A DNA stretch of 64,000 bases from Vreelandella glaciei (lineage in GTDB: Bacteria; Pseudomonadota; Gammaproteobacteria; Pseudomonadales; Halomonadaceae). The notes beneath the pieces are model-generated. The model made no database searches and was not told the DNA's origin. It saw only the letters and a program-made list of their open reading frames with translations. Numbering within the stretch: position 1 is the first letter of the stretch; every line of letters starts with the position of its first letter. Both the position numbers and the translations under genes were made by a program. The DNA lies in NCBI RefSeq assembly GCF_013415125.1, contig NZ_JACCDE010000023.1, positions 1 to 64,000 of the forward strand. Reading direction: 5' to 3'. Below, piece by piece: positions 37,347 through 46,437 of the stretch.

Positions 37347-39395
37347 TTACATTTGGGAATCTTCAGGCGGCTCCCCAATCGTGCCGGGCATCGCCTGTAC
37401 ATGGCCCATCTGCTGACCCGCCAGGGTGAGGAAGTGCAGGTGGCGCTCATATTCGCAGACCAAATCACCAATCACCTGACCCCGGGTGTAGCCGTTAAGG
37501 TCCTTATCTTGCCCACCTTCAGCCAAATACACATCCAAGCGTACATAGAAGTCATCGTCCGCCGGGATAAAGCTTGGCGTACGCATGCGGTGCGGACACA
37601 CTTGGTAAACAAAGCTGGTGGCTTCACCAAAATCGACCTGTAGTGTCAGGTTGGCTAGCGTTTCACCCTCAACGTGCTCTTCGGTCACGTTGGCGGTTTG
37701 GCCTCGGCTTTCAAGCTCCTGGGCGAACTGCGTCATTGCAGGGCGAATCGCATGCTCGATGGTTGCCGCCGCACCCGCGCGGTTAGAGGTATCCAGGGCA
37801 CGATCCAAACGCTCTTTCCAGTCGCCGCCTGGGGCGCTACCGGCAATCATGCGGCGCGCATCGGCCTTGCTGCCTTCCATTTTCAGGGCTTTATACATAC
37901 CCACCATGACCGCGAAAATTACTAGCGAGAAGGGCAGTGCGGTGATGACCACAGCACTCTGCAGGGCATTCAAGCCACCGGCCATTAGCAGGGCAATGGT
38001 GATCAAGCCGATCATCACTGACCAGAAGATACGCAGCTTTACCGGCGCATCGTGGTTCACATCGCTCAAAATAGAGGTAAAGTTGGCCAGTACCAGCGCA
38101 CCGGAGTCCGCTGAGGTAATAAAGAACACAATACCCAGTACGGTAACGACCGCAGCGGTAAGGCCAACGTAAGGGTAGTACTCAAGCAGCGTGTAGAGCG
38201 TCGTTTGCGGGGTGTTAAGGGCCTGTTCGCCTAGCTCCACAACGCCTTGATTAGCGACCAATTCAATACCGCTGTTACCGAAGACTGACATCCACACCAT
38301 CATAAAGGCCAGCGGAATAAACAGTGCACCGGCGACGAATTCACGAATGGTACGGCCTCGGGAGATACGTGCCAGGAACAGCCCCACAAAGGGCGTCCAA
38401 GCAATCCACCAGCCCCAGAAGAAGATTGTCCACCACATCTTCCACTCTTGGGCGCCCTCATCGGCAAAGGCATAGGTATCAAAGCTTGCACCGACAAAAC
38501 CGGAAAGGTAATCACCAGCGTTATTGACCACTTTGTCTAGCAGGACCAGGGTGTCGCCTGAAAAGAGTACAAACAGCATTAACGCCAGCGCCAGCAGCAT
38601 GTTGAACTCTGATAAGCGGCGAATGCCTTTCTCAACCCCAGTGACCACCGAAATCGTCGCTAGTATCACTACCAGGACAATCAGGATCACCTGCACGGTA
38701 AGGGTTTCCGGCACACCGAACATATAGGTTAGGCCGTAGTTCAACTGCATCACCCCAATGCCAAGGCTGGTCGCAATGCCGAACACGGTGGAGATGACCG
38801 CCGTGATATCCACCGCGTTGCCAATCGGGCCGTGGATACGTTTACCGAGGATTGGGTAGAGCGCGCTACGAATAGCTAGCGGCAAACGGTGACGGTAGCT
38901 GAAGTAAGCCAGCGCCATACCCATCAACACATACAGCCCCCAACCGGAGAGCCCCCAGTGCAGATAGGTTTGAACGACGGCGTTACGCATCGCTGCCTGG
39001 CTCTCCGGGGTTAAATCCGGCGGTGCCAAATAGTGGGCAACCGGTTCGGCAACGCTGAAGAAGAGCAGGTCGATGCCGATACCTGCGGCAAACAGCATGG
39101 CCGACCAGGAGAGCAGCGAGAACTCGGGCCGAGAGTGATCGGGACCCAGGCGAATACTGCCAAACCGCGACATACCAATGGCGACGACGAAAACCAAGTA
39201 AGCCACGATGGCGAGCATGTAGTACCAGCCAAAGGTTTTGCTCACCCAGGCGAGGCCAGCATCAAAAAAGGCGCCTGCTTGCTCGGTGAACAGCATGGTA
39301 AGCACTAAAAAGATAAGGATACCGGCTACACTGCCGTGGAAAACCACGGGATTGAGGCGGTCGCGGGAGGGAAGGTTAAGGTTGTCTTTCGCCAT
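37347..39395 (-). CDS. betT: BCCT-family choline/betaine transporter (BetT-like)
   Basis: 682 residues with 12 membrane helices (about 15-510) and a cytoplasmic C-terminal domain of about 170 residues, the long-tail design of E. coli BetT (677 residues). The BCCT signature region WWTIFFWGWWIAWTPFVGLF is present near residue 325, with aromatic residues of the quaternary-ammonium cage. AGGAG lies 9 bases before the ATG. A BetI-like operator lies 42-67 bases upstream. Choline or glycine betaine uptake during osmotic stress is the likely role; the bet oxidation genes are not in the window. Confidence 0.88.
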   Translation of the reverse strand: MAKDNLNLPSRDRLNPVVFHGSVAGILIFLVLTMLFTEQAGAFFDAGLAWVSKTFGWYYMLAIVAYLVFVVAIGMSRFGSIRLGPDHSRPEFSLLSWSAMLFAAGIGIDLLFFSVAEPVAHYLAPPDLTPESQAAMRNAVVQTYLHWGLSGWGLYVLMGMALAYFSYRHRLPLAIRSALYPILGKRIHGPIGNAVDITAVISTVFGIATSLGIGVMQLNYGLTYMFGVPETLTVQVILIVLVVILATISVVTGVEKGIRRLSEFNMLLALALMLFVLFSGDTLVLLDKVVNNAGDYLSGFVGASFDTYAFADEGAQEWKMWWTIFFWGWWIAWTPFVGLFLARISRGRTIREFVAGALFIPLAFMMVWMSVFGNSGIELVANQGVVELGEQALNTPQTTLYTLLEYYPYVGLTAAVVTVLGIVFFITSADSGALVLANFTSILSDVNHDAPVKLRIFWSVMIGLITIALLMAGGLNALQSAVVITALPFSLVIFAVMVGMYKALKMEGSKADARRMIAGSAPGGDWKERLDRALDTSNRAGAAATIEHAIRPAMTQFAQELESRGQTANVTEEHVEGETLANLTLQVDFGEATSFVYQVCPHRMRTPSFIPADDDFYVRLDVYLAEGGQDKDLNGYTRGQVIGDLVCEYERHLHFLTLAGQQMGHVQAMPGTIGEPPEDSQM

Positions 39396-39436
39396 GCAGG
39401 CGGGCTCCTGTTGTTGAAAGAGGAAGGGAAGATTTT

Positions 39437-39462
39437 ATTTTAAATGAACGTTCAAATAAAAT
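39437..39462. promoter_or_regulatory. BetI-like operator upstream of betT
   Basis: A 26-bp imperfect palindrome centred on TGAACGTTCA (39445-39454); 11 of 13 base pairs across the dyad match, with AT-rich outer arms. TGAACGTTCA within AT-rich flanks resembles operators of the TetR-family repressor BetI that respond to choline. No betI gene lies in the window, so the repressor would be encoded elsewhere. Confidence 0.65.
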
Positions 39463-39552
39463 ACGCGATTAAGCCTTTTCCTTCAAGTTAACCTCCCTTG
39501 TGTGGGATGAATAAGCGTGGAGTGAGCGGTGAGAAAAATGCAAAGGCAGACG

Positions 39553-39578
39553 CAAAAACGCCCGGCAAGCCGGGCGTT
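39553..39578 (-). terminator. Terminator of the Spy-like gene
   Basis: AACGCCCGGC pairs with GCCGGGCGTT; on the minus strand four to five T follow. It lies about 30 bases after the stop of the small periplasmic protein gene. Confidence 0.85.
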
Positions 39579-39607
39579 AACGCTAACATTTAAAAAGTGA
39601 TCAATGC

Positions 39608-40027
39608 TTATTCACTATCGGCGCTGTCGTCGTTATCGCCGTAGTGGCCGCGTTTGCCGTGCTTACCACGATACTCTTCATGGGCTTCGTGCATGGCATT
39701 GCGCAGCGCTTCTTGCTCTTCCTCAGAGAGGATCTCGGCGACCCGCTCGTGGTGCTCTTCACGCAGAGCGTGCATGGCTTCACGGTGTTCAGCGTGAGCT
39801 TCGTTCAGCTCAGCCTGCTTCTCTTCAGAAATTTCTGCGCGCTGATATACCTCTTGGCGACGCTCCTCCATGCGCTCTTCCATACGCTCACGATCAGGAC
39901 CTTTACCTTCATGATCACCGTGGCTATCCGCTTGAGCGGTAAGCGCTAGCGGAGCAATAGCAATAGCCAGTAGGGCGGGGGCAAACAGTTGGCGAATTGA
40001 CAGTTTCTTAGCACTTGAAATTTTCAT
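39608..40027 (-). CDS. Spy/CpxP-like periplasmic stress protein
   Basis: 139 residues with a signal peptide ending near LTAQADS (residue 34). The mature part is highly charged and helical, rich in Glu, His and Arg, with ISEEKQAELNEAH and ILSEEEQEALRNAM, which recall the two LTxxQ motifs of Spy/CpxP chaperones. The C-terminus is His/Asp-rich (GKHGKRGHYGDNDD) and could bind metal. AGGAGAG precedes the ATG. In E. coli spy is activated by BaeR, and BaeSR-like genes lie about 1.1 kb away here, which supports an envelope-stress role. Confidence 0.7.
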   Translation of the reverse strand: MKISSAKKLSIRQLFAPALLAIAIAPLALTAQADSHGDHEGKGPDRERMEERMEERRQEVYQRAEISEEKQAELNEAHAEHREAMHALREEHHERVAEILSEEEQEALRNAMHEAHEEYRGKHGKRGHYGDNDDSADSE

Positions 40028-40176
40028 AAGTTCTCTCCTGGTGAGTTGACGATGCCAGTATCGCTAGGAGACGTGCAAACCGTTTGCAGATAGTGTGCAA
40101 CAATCATGATCTTATTAGCTCGTTGCAGGTCGTAGTCGGTAGGTGAGGGGTCACCTCGTTATCAAGGAGCAAATTA

Positions 40177-41127
40177 ATGTCGCGAATCGAATACTTTCGC
40201 GTGTTTCAGCAGCGTTATGCGTTTACCACCCTACGCCGTGTTACTGGCCTGGGGGCGCTTGCCTTGCTATTGAATGGCTGTAGCGCTTCCCAACATATTA
40301 GCCAGGGCGAAACTGCTGTTGAGAGTAACCCGTTGCATGCCCCCCAGCCTTTTGAGCGCTTAGCCCCAGCTAGTTACACACCCGAGGCATGGCCTCAGGC
40401 GTTAAAGGCGAGTGTTTATCTGCCCAATGGATCAACGGATACGCGGCGACCCGCGGCATTAGTGGTACATGGCGGCGGCTGGCGCAATCGCACACCGCAA
40501 GATATGCAGAGTATTGCCGAACAGCTAGCAGGGCAGGGCTATGTGGCGGTGAATGTTGAGTACCGTTTTGCACCGGAATACCGCTTTCCCAATCAGCTAA
40601 ACGATTTGCAGCAGGCCATGACCTGGATTCACGCCAATGCCGATGAGTGGCAGGTGGATACCGATCGCATTGTGGGTGTAGGTTTTTCATCCGGTGCCCA
40701 CCTGGTAAGTTTGTTGGCGCTAGCGGGCGTCGAAGGGCCATTGGCGGAGCCATACGGCGGTGAGCAGAGCCGTCTGGCCGCGGTGCTGGCCGGGGGTCTT
40801 CCCAGTGATTTGCTCAAGTTTGAGGATGGGCCGCTAGTGGTTGATTTTATCGGCGGCACCCGCGCAGAAAAGACCGAGGCGTACCGGTCAGCCTCGCCTG
40901 CTTGGCAAATTACCCCACAGGCACCGCCGTTTTTTCTGTTTCACGGCAAATGGGACAAACTGGTGCCGGTGGATCACGCCACGGACTTCTATCAAGCCCT
41001 GCAGGACAACCGCATCGAAAGTGAACTCTACCTGCAGCGCTGGCGCGGCCACATTACGAGCTTCCTGCTACGGGGCGGCGCTATCGATGCAGGCATCGCC
41101 TTTCTCAATCGGCAGGTAAATCCTTAA
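40177..41127 (+). CDS. Lipoprotein alpha/beta-hydrolase (carboxylesterase, HSL-like)
   Basis: 316 residues. A lipobox LLNGC near residue 36 follows a hydrophobic stretch, so the protein is a lipoprotein. The HGGGWR oxyanion motif (near 91) and GFSSGAHL nucleophile elbow (Ser near 169) identify the hormone-sensitive-lipase/BD-FAE esterase group; Asp in KWDKLVPVDHA and His in RGHITSF complete the triad. AAGGAG lies 8 bases before the ATG. Natural substrate unknown. It converges with the BaeR-like gene (4-base overlap). Confidence 0.82.
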   Translation: MSRIEYFRVFQQRYAFTTLRRVTGLGALALLLNGCSASQHISQGETAVESNPLHAPQPFERLAPASYTPEAWPQALKASVYLPNGSTDTRRPAALVVHGGGWRNRTPQDMQSIAEQLAGQGYVAVNVEYRFAPEYRFPNQLNDLQQAMTWIHANADEWQVDTDRIVGVGFSSGAHLVSLLALAGVEGPLAEPYGGEQSRLAAVLAGGLPSDLLKFEDGPLVVDFIGGTRAEKTEAYRSASPAWQITPQAPPFFLFHGKWDKLVPVDHATDFYQALQDNRIESELYLQRWRGHITSFLLRGGAIDAGIAFLNRQVNP

Positions 41128-41819
41128 CCCTCCGGCTGATACTTATAGCCGACACCATATACCGAGCGAATGATTTCGAGTTCAGGGAGCGCTTCGTGGA
41201 TCTTTTTGCGCAGTTTTTTGATGTGGCTGTCCACGGTGCGCTCTGAGACGATGCGGTTATCGCGGTACATGTGATCCATCAGCTGTTCGCGGCTGAAGAT
41301 GCGCCCCGGCGCCTGCATCATTACGCGCAATAACTGAAACTCCACCGCGGTCAGGCCCAGGTCCTGACCGTGGGCGAGGGCTTGCCAGCCGTCTTCGTTT
41401 AAAACCACCGGGGCGTTTTGTACTTCACTCGACGCCTCGGCTGCCGCTTGGCTGCGGCGCAGTACGGCTTTGACCCGAGCGACGACTTCACGAGGGCTAA
41501 ACGGCTTGCAGATATAGTCATCGGCACCTAGCTCCAGTCCCAGCAGGCGGTCGACCTCTTCTACCTTGGCGGTGACCATTATAAGTGCAATGGAGGGCCA
41601 CAGCTGGCGAATTTCCCGGCTCAGAGTGAGGCCATCTTTACCCGGCAGCATAATATCGAGCAGTACCAGGGCAGGGGAGTGCTGCTCCAGCCACGGCATC
41701 ACTTCATCCCCGTGGCCCAGGGTCGTCACCTCGAAGCCATGGGTGGTTAAGTAGTCCGCCATCAGGCGGGCAATTTTCGGTTCATCCTCGACAACGAGCA
41801 AAGAGGCAGCATGAGACAT
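41124..41819 (-). CDS. baeR: OmpR-family response regulator, BaeR-like
   Basis: 231 residues from ATG at 41819; a longer frame from 41855 is possible and neither start has a strong ribosome site. The receiver reads LLVVEDEPKIARLM with LLDIMLPGKDG (Asp55) and VTAKVEEVDRLLGLELGADDYICKPFSPREVVARVK, a stretch very close to BaeR. The C-terminal winged helix ends with VDSHIKKLRKKIHEALPELEIIRSVYGVGYKY. It follows the sensor kinase and RND pump genes in one minus-strand operon. Confidence 0.85.
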   Translation of the reverse strand: MSHAASLLVVEDEPKIARLMADYLTTHGFEVTTLGHGDEVMPWLEQHSPALVLLDIMLPGKDGLTLSREIRQLWPSIALIMVTAKVEEVDRLLGLELGADDYICKPFSPREVVARVKAVLRRSQAAAEASSEVQNAPVVLNEDGWQALAHGQDLGLTAVEFQLLRVMMQAPGRIFSREQLMDHMYRDNRIVSERTVDSHIKKLRKKIHEALPELEIIRSVYGVGYKYQPEG

Positions 41820-41893
41820 AGCGGTAGACTCGCTTAGCAGTGAACGGGAAAGCATGGCTTAAAACAGTTTTTAAACACGAACTCTGAAAAACA

Positions 41894-43300
41894 TTAATTA
41901 GCGGCCAACAGAGGAAAGCGCAGCGTCCAGCGCAGCCCACCTAGCGTTGAGGTAGAGGGCGTCAGCGTTGCACCATGGGCATTTACCAAGGCGCTCGCAA
42001 TAGAGAGCCCTAGACCGCTGCCGCCACTAGCACGGCTGCGTGATCCTTCCACTCGATAGAGTCGCTCGGTCAAACGGGCCAGCTCACCTTCCGGTACCCC
42101 CGGCGCACTATCTTCCCAAGTGACCACCGCTTCCCCTTGTTGAGTCGTGAGCGTAACACGCAGCTCTCCCGGCGGCTGAGTGTAAGCGCAGCTGTTATCC
42201 AACAGGTTGTTCCACAGCTGGCGCAGACGCTGGGCATCGCCACGAATCATAATGCCAGGCTCGATCTGTTCGGTCAGCGTTAAACCGCTGTCCATTAACC
42301 AGCGGTCAGCGTCAGCCAGACGGCTAGCGAGACAGTCGCTAAGATCCATCGGGGCCAGCTGTATATCCAACGCGCCCGCGTCGCTTTGGGAAAGCAGGCG
42401 TAAATCTGCCACCAAACGCTCTAGTTGACCCACCTCTTGGGCGAGCGAGCCGAGGTTCTCTTGATTCAGGGGTCGAATGCCATCCTGCATGGCTTCGATC
42501 TCTCCGCGCAGCACCGCCAGCGGCGTGCGCAGCTCATGGGCCGTATCGGACACCCAGCGGGCGCGGGCATCACGGCTGGCTTCCAGCGTGGCAGCAAGCA
42601 CATTGAAATCCCGCGCCAGGCGCGAGAGCTCGTCGCGGCCGCGTTCCGGTAGCCGGGTGTGGTAGTCGCCTTCGGTAAGGCGCAGCGTGGCGCCGGCCAA
42701 TGCCCGGGTACGACGCCCCAGCCACCAGGAAAGCCCGCCCGCCAGTAGCAATGAAGCAACGCAGAGTGATATGACGATAAGCACCAGATTACGCTGCTGA
42801 CGCTCCAGAAAGCGGCTCTCCATGCGCTCCATCATTTCCCGAGGCGGCCGGAAACCCAGCGAACCGATAGTGGTTTCACCGCTTTGCAGCGTTAGCCAAT
42901 GCCAGTTGCCCGAGTTTTCGCGCCCGCTGTGGGGCGGCACGACAAAGCGTCCATCCGCTGCGCGAAGGCTAAAATCCCGCGCTTCGCCAAGCGGTGAGGG
43001 GCGGTCGCGATGCTCCTGGCCAAGCTCAAAACGAACAATAAACGGCCAGCGTTCCGGTGACTGCTCCAGCCACTCCCAGCTCTGCTGGGTTTCCCAGCGT
43101 GTGACAAGACCGTCTGCTAGCAGCGTGGCGCGGCGCTCTTGGGCTTGGTTGAGATAGTCGAGAAAGCCACGGTCAATACTGTAGGAGACGGCCAGAAACA
43201 TACTGGCTGAGATGGCCACATTGACGCTTAGGATAATCACAAACAGCTTCAGGCCCAGCCGAGAGGGCCGCCATTGGCGTATCGCGGTGAGCACTGCCAT
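41894..43300 (-). CDS. baeS: Sensor histidine kinase, BaeS-like
   Basis: 468 residues: membrane helix (about 17-38), periplasmic domain (about 39-170), second helix (about 173-193), HAMP (about 194-246), HisKA with VSDTAHELRTPLAVLRG (His255), and HATPase with NLLDNSCAYT, DSAPGVP and GGSGLGLSIA. Length and H-box match BaeS. The start codon overlaps the RND pump stop by one base (TAATG), so translation is coupled. Likely senses envelope damage or pump substrates. Confidence 0.87.
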   Translation of the reverse strand: MAVLTAIRQWRPSRLGLKLFVIILSVNVAISASMFLAVSYSIDRGFLDYLNQAQERRATLLADGLVTRWETQQSWEWLEQSPERWPFIVRFELGQEHRDRPSPLGEARDFSLRAADGRFVVPPHSGRENSGNWHWLTLQSGETTIGSLGFRPPREMMERMESRFLERQQRNLVLIVISLCVASLLLAGGLSWWLGRRTRALAGATLRLTEGDYHTRLPERGRDELSRLARDFNVLAATLEASRDARARWVSDTAHELRTPLAVLRGEIEAMQDGIRPLNQENLGSLAQEVGQLERLVADLRLLSQSDAGALDIQLAPMDLSDCLASRLADADRWLMDSGLTLTEQIEPGIMIRGDAQRLRQLWNNLLDNSCAYTQPPGELRVTLTTQQGEAVVTWEDSAPGVPEGELARLTERLYRVEGSRSRASGGSGLGLSIASALVNAHGATLTPSTSTLGGLRWTLRFPLLAAN

Positions 43301-46300
43301 TAATGAGCTCCCTCTTCTTGACTCGATTTGTTGTCGCTCGATTTGTTGCTGGGTGAGGGCTGACGCGGGGCACTAAGCCGTTCGCGAACATTCTCCATGC
43401 CCAGATAGAGGCAGGGCACCAGAATTAACAGAATAGCCGTTGCGAACAGCATGCCAAAACCTAGCGAAATCGCCATAGGAATCATAAAGCGTGCTTGCCG
43501 CGAGGTTTCCAAGATCATGGGTGCCAAGCCCAAGAAGGTCGTCAGCGTGGTCATCATAATCGGCCGTAAACGGCGAGTAGCCGCCGCCACGATGGCGCCC
43601 CGGGCATCCATGCCTTCGCGGCGTTTACGGTTGGCGTAGTCAATCAGCACCAGCGCATCGTTGATCACCACGCCAGAGAGCGCGAGCATGCCCAGCAAAC
43701 TGATAATCGAAAGCCCGAAACCCATAATCATATGGCCGGCCACTGCACCGACAATGCCGAAGGGAATGGCGGCCAACACCAGCAGCGGCTGCAAATAGCT
43801 ACGGAACGGAATGGCGAGCAGGGCGTAAAGAGCGGCAATCATTAACCACATGGAGGTCTTGAGCGTGGCCAAGTTGTCGGCGGTGTCCTGCTGACGACCG
43901 CCCATGCTGACCTCAAGCCCTGGCCAGGTTGCTTCAAGGTTGGGGAACACCTCTTCCTGCAGCGTTGCCAGTACCTGGTTAATGGCCAGATCGCTTTCTG
44001 AGTCGGCGGTCACGGTAATAATGCGTCGCCCGTTAATGCGCTCAAGACTGCTAGAGGCCTGACTGATGGTGATGTCGGCTACCCGTGAAAGTGGCACGCT
44101 GAGGTCATCAGGCGTGCGCACCGGCATGCGGTAGAGCTCATTCAGGCTGTCTCGGTTGTCGTTGGGCAGACGAACCTCAACGCTGATTTCGCTGCGCCCG
44201 ACGTACTGTTCAAGTGCCGTGGCACCTTGAAGAGGCCCGCGTAGCGCTTCGGCTAAATTGCTGCCTGTGAGCCCCAGCGCGCGGCCTTCGGCAGAGAGAC
44301 GCATCTCTAACTGCGGTTTACCGTCGCCCAGGCCGCTGTCGATATCGGTGAGTCCATAGCCGCCCAATGTTTCCGCCAAGCGTTCGGCGGCGGCTTCCAA
44401 TACCTGCGTGTCCGGGTGGGAAAGGCGAAGGCTGAGCGCCGCGCCGCTGCCGGGGCCGCCGACATCAGCCTCAAAACGCACTGACTGGGCACCGAGTAAA
44501 TCGCCGGTTAAGTCGCGCCACTCCCGGGCAATGCGCGACGGTGGCCAAGCCTCTAAACTCTCGCTGGCAATATCCAAACGCACTTCCAGGCTTTCGCCGT
44601 CCAGGCGACTGCGCGAGCTACTAAAGCTGAGTGTTTCTTCGCGCTCGCTGAGGACATCGGCGGCGTCGAGCAGCTGTTGGCTAAGCTCACGGCTGACGCT
44701 GATATTGCTGCCAATGGGCAGCGTTACCGTTGCCTGCACCTGATCCGATTCGACCCGTGGCATCAGGGAAAAGCCCAAACGCCCGCTCATTGCCCAGGAG
44801 AGGGCGATCAATAGAATGGCGATGCCCAGCGAAATGCTTAGCAGGCGCTGGTTTAGCGCGCGTTGCAGAAACGGCTCGAACTGACGATAGGTGAAGTGGT
44901 GCAAGCCACCCTGGAGGCGCTGGCGAAGTGACTCAAGCGGACGCTGCCACGCCGGGGTTTGGCGCGGTTTTCGGCTATGCGCTAAGTGGGCAGGCAGTAT
45001 GACGAGCGCTTCTAGCCAGGAGATCAGAAAGACGGTCACCACCACCACCGGGACCGTGGCAAAAATTAGCCCTAAAAAGCCGGGTAAAAACAGCAGCGGC
45101 AGGAAAGCGACGATATTGGACAGAATCGCAAACGTGAGCGGCGTGGCGATCTCGCTGGCGCCTTTCACCGCTGCATCGCGCAGCGAGTAGCCCTCTTCCC
45201 GGTAGCTGTAGATATTTTCGCCAACGATAATGGCGTCATCCACCACGATCCCTAGGGCGATAATAAAGGCGAACATCGACATCATGTTGAGCGAGACGCC
45301 GATCCAGGGCAGAAACAGCATGGCGCCCAGAAACGCCGTCGGAATGCCCAGGGTGACCCAGAAGGCTAACCGTGCTTCCAGAAACAGCGCCATGAGTACC
45401 AATACCAGCGCTAAGCCCATCCAGGCATTTTTTAACAGCAGGCTAAGACGGTCTTCGTAAACTTCTGAGCTGTCGCGGGAAATATCCAGGCTGACGCCTT
45501 CCGGCATACCTTCCCGCAAGCGCTCAAGCTCTCCGTTGACCGCTTCAGAGATACTGGTCGGGGTCTGGTCGCCAATCTGGTAAACATCCACAGAGAGGCC
45601 GGGCTGACCGTTATAGAACTCCTCGCGATCGGTCTCGGCAAAACCGTCACTGACCCTGGCGATCTCACCGAGTGTAATCGGAGCGCCCTGAGTGCTGGTG
45701 AGTATCGGCAGCTCTGCAAAGGCTTCAGCGCTGTTGCGCCGCCCTTGATAGCGAGTTAGCCACTCGCCTTCGGCCGTTGTTAGCTGACCACTGGCAAGGT
45801 CAAGCGCCTCTTCGGCGATGCGGCTGGCCAACGCCTGATGGTCGAGACCAAAGCGCTCGATGGCCTCTTCATCCAGATGGACTTGAATCTCCCGCTCGCG
45901 GTTGCCGGAAAGCTCAGCGCGGGAAATGCCCGATGTGGCTTGCAACTCGCCGCGTACATCTTCAGCCGCATCGTGGAGTGCCTCTAGGCCGACCTGGCCA
46001 TAAACTTGCAGGCTGAGCACACTGCGAGAGCGTCCCGCCAGGGTGAAACGCGGTGGATCGGCGGCGCTGGGCAGCGTGGTGATAGCGTTCACTGCCTGCT
46101 GAATATCCTGATAGGCGCGCATGACATCAATGCCGTCAATCAGCGTAGCGCTGACGTTGGCGCTGCCTTCGCTGGCCGTCGCGGTGAGCTCATCAATGCC
46201 TTCGACATCGGCAATTGCGGCTTCCACCGGTAGCAGCAGGCTCTGTTCAACATCTTCCGGCGTGGCGCCGGGATAGCTAATCGTGACTTGGACGACTTCG

Positions 46301-46437
46301 GTGTCGAATTCGGGGAATACTTCCTTTTTAATCGCCAGCGATGCCATTAAGCCACCGACGATAAACAGCACCATCAATAAGTTAGGCGCTACCCCGTGGT
46401 CGACCATCCATGCCAGTGGGCCACGTGGCGTCTTCAT
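43300..46437 (-). CDS. RND efflux pump inner-membrane protein
   Basis: 1045 residues, normal for AcrB/MdtB-type pumps with 12 helices and two large periplasmic loops. VFPEFDTEVVQVTISYPGATPEDVEQSL near residue 37 and the helix-4 block IIALGIVVDDAIIVGENIY, with the paired Asp of the proton relay, are present; the second half has VVINDALVLIDYANRKR. The start overlaps the adaptor gene end by 4 bases. Substrates are not visible; the branch resembles pumps for organic compounds more than metal (CusA) pumps. No outer-membrane factor gene lies nearby. Confidence 0.9.
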   Translation of the reverse strand: MKTPRGPLAWMVDHGVAPNLLMVLFIVGGLMASLAIKKEVFPEFDTEVVQVTISYPGATPEDVEQSLLLPVEAAIADVEGIDELTATASEGSANVSATLIDGIDVMRAYQDIQQAVNAITTLPSAADPPRFTLAGRSRSVLSLQVYGQVGLEALHDAAEDVRGELQATSGISRAELSGNREREIQVHLDEEAIERFGLDHQALASRIAEEALDLASGQLTTAEGEWLTRYQGRRNSAEAFAELPILTSTQGAPITLGEIARVSDGFAETDREEFYNGQPGLSVDVYQIGDQTPTSISEAVNGELERLREGMPEGVSLDISRDSSEVYEDRLSLLLKNAWMGLALVLVLMALFLEARLAFWVTLGIPTAFLGAMLFLPWIGVSLNMMSMFAFIIALGIVVDDAIIVGENIYSYREEGYSLRDAAVKGASEIATPLTFAILSNIVAFLPLLFLPGFLGLIFATVPVVVVTVFLISWLEALVILPAHLAHSRKPRQTPAWQRPLESLRQRLQGGLHHFTYRQFEPFLQRALNQRLLSISLGIAILLIALSWAMSGRLGFSLMPRVESDQVQATVTLPIGSNISVSRELSQQLLDAADVLSEREETLSFSSSRSRLDGESLEVRLDIASESLEAWPPSRIAREWRDLTGDLLGAQSVRFEADVGGPGSGAALSLRLSHPDTQVLEAAAERLAETLGGYGLTDIDSGLGDGKPQLEMRLSAEGRALGLTGSNLAEALRGPLQGATALEQYVGRSEISVEVRLPNDNRDSLNELYRMPVRTPDDLSVPLSRVADITISQASSSLERINGRRIITVTADSESDLAINQVLATLQEEVFPNLEATWPGLEVSMGGRQQDTADNLATLKTSMWLMIAALYALLAIPFRSYLQPLLVLAAIPFGIVGAVAGHMIMGFGLSIISLLGMLALSGVVINDALVLIDYANRKRREGMDARGAIVAAATRRLRPIMMTTLTTFLGLAPMILETSRQARFMIPMAISLGFGMLFATAILLILVPCLYLGMENVRERLSAPRQPSPSNKSSDNKSSQEEGAH

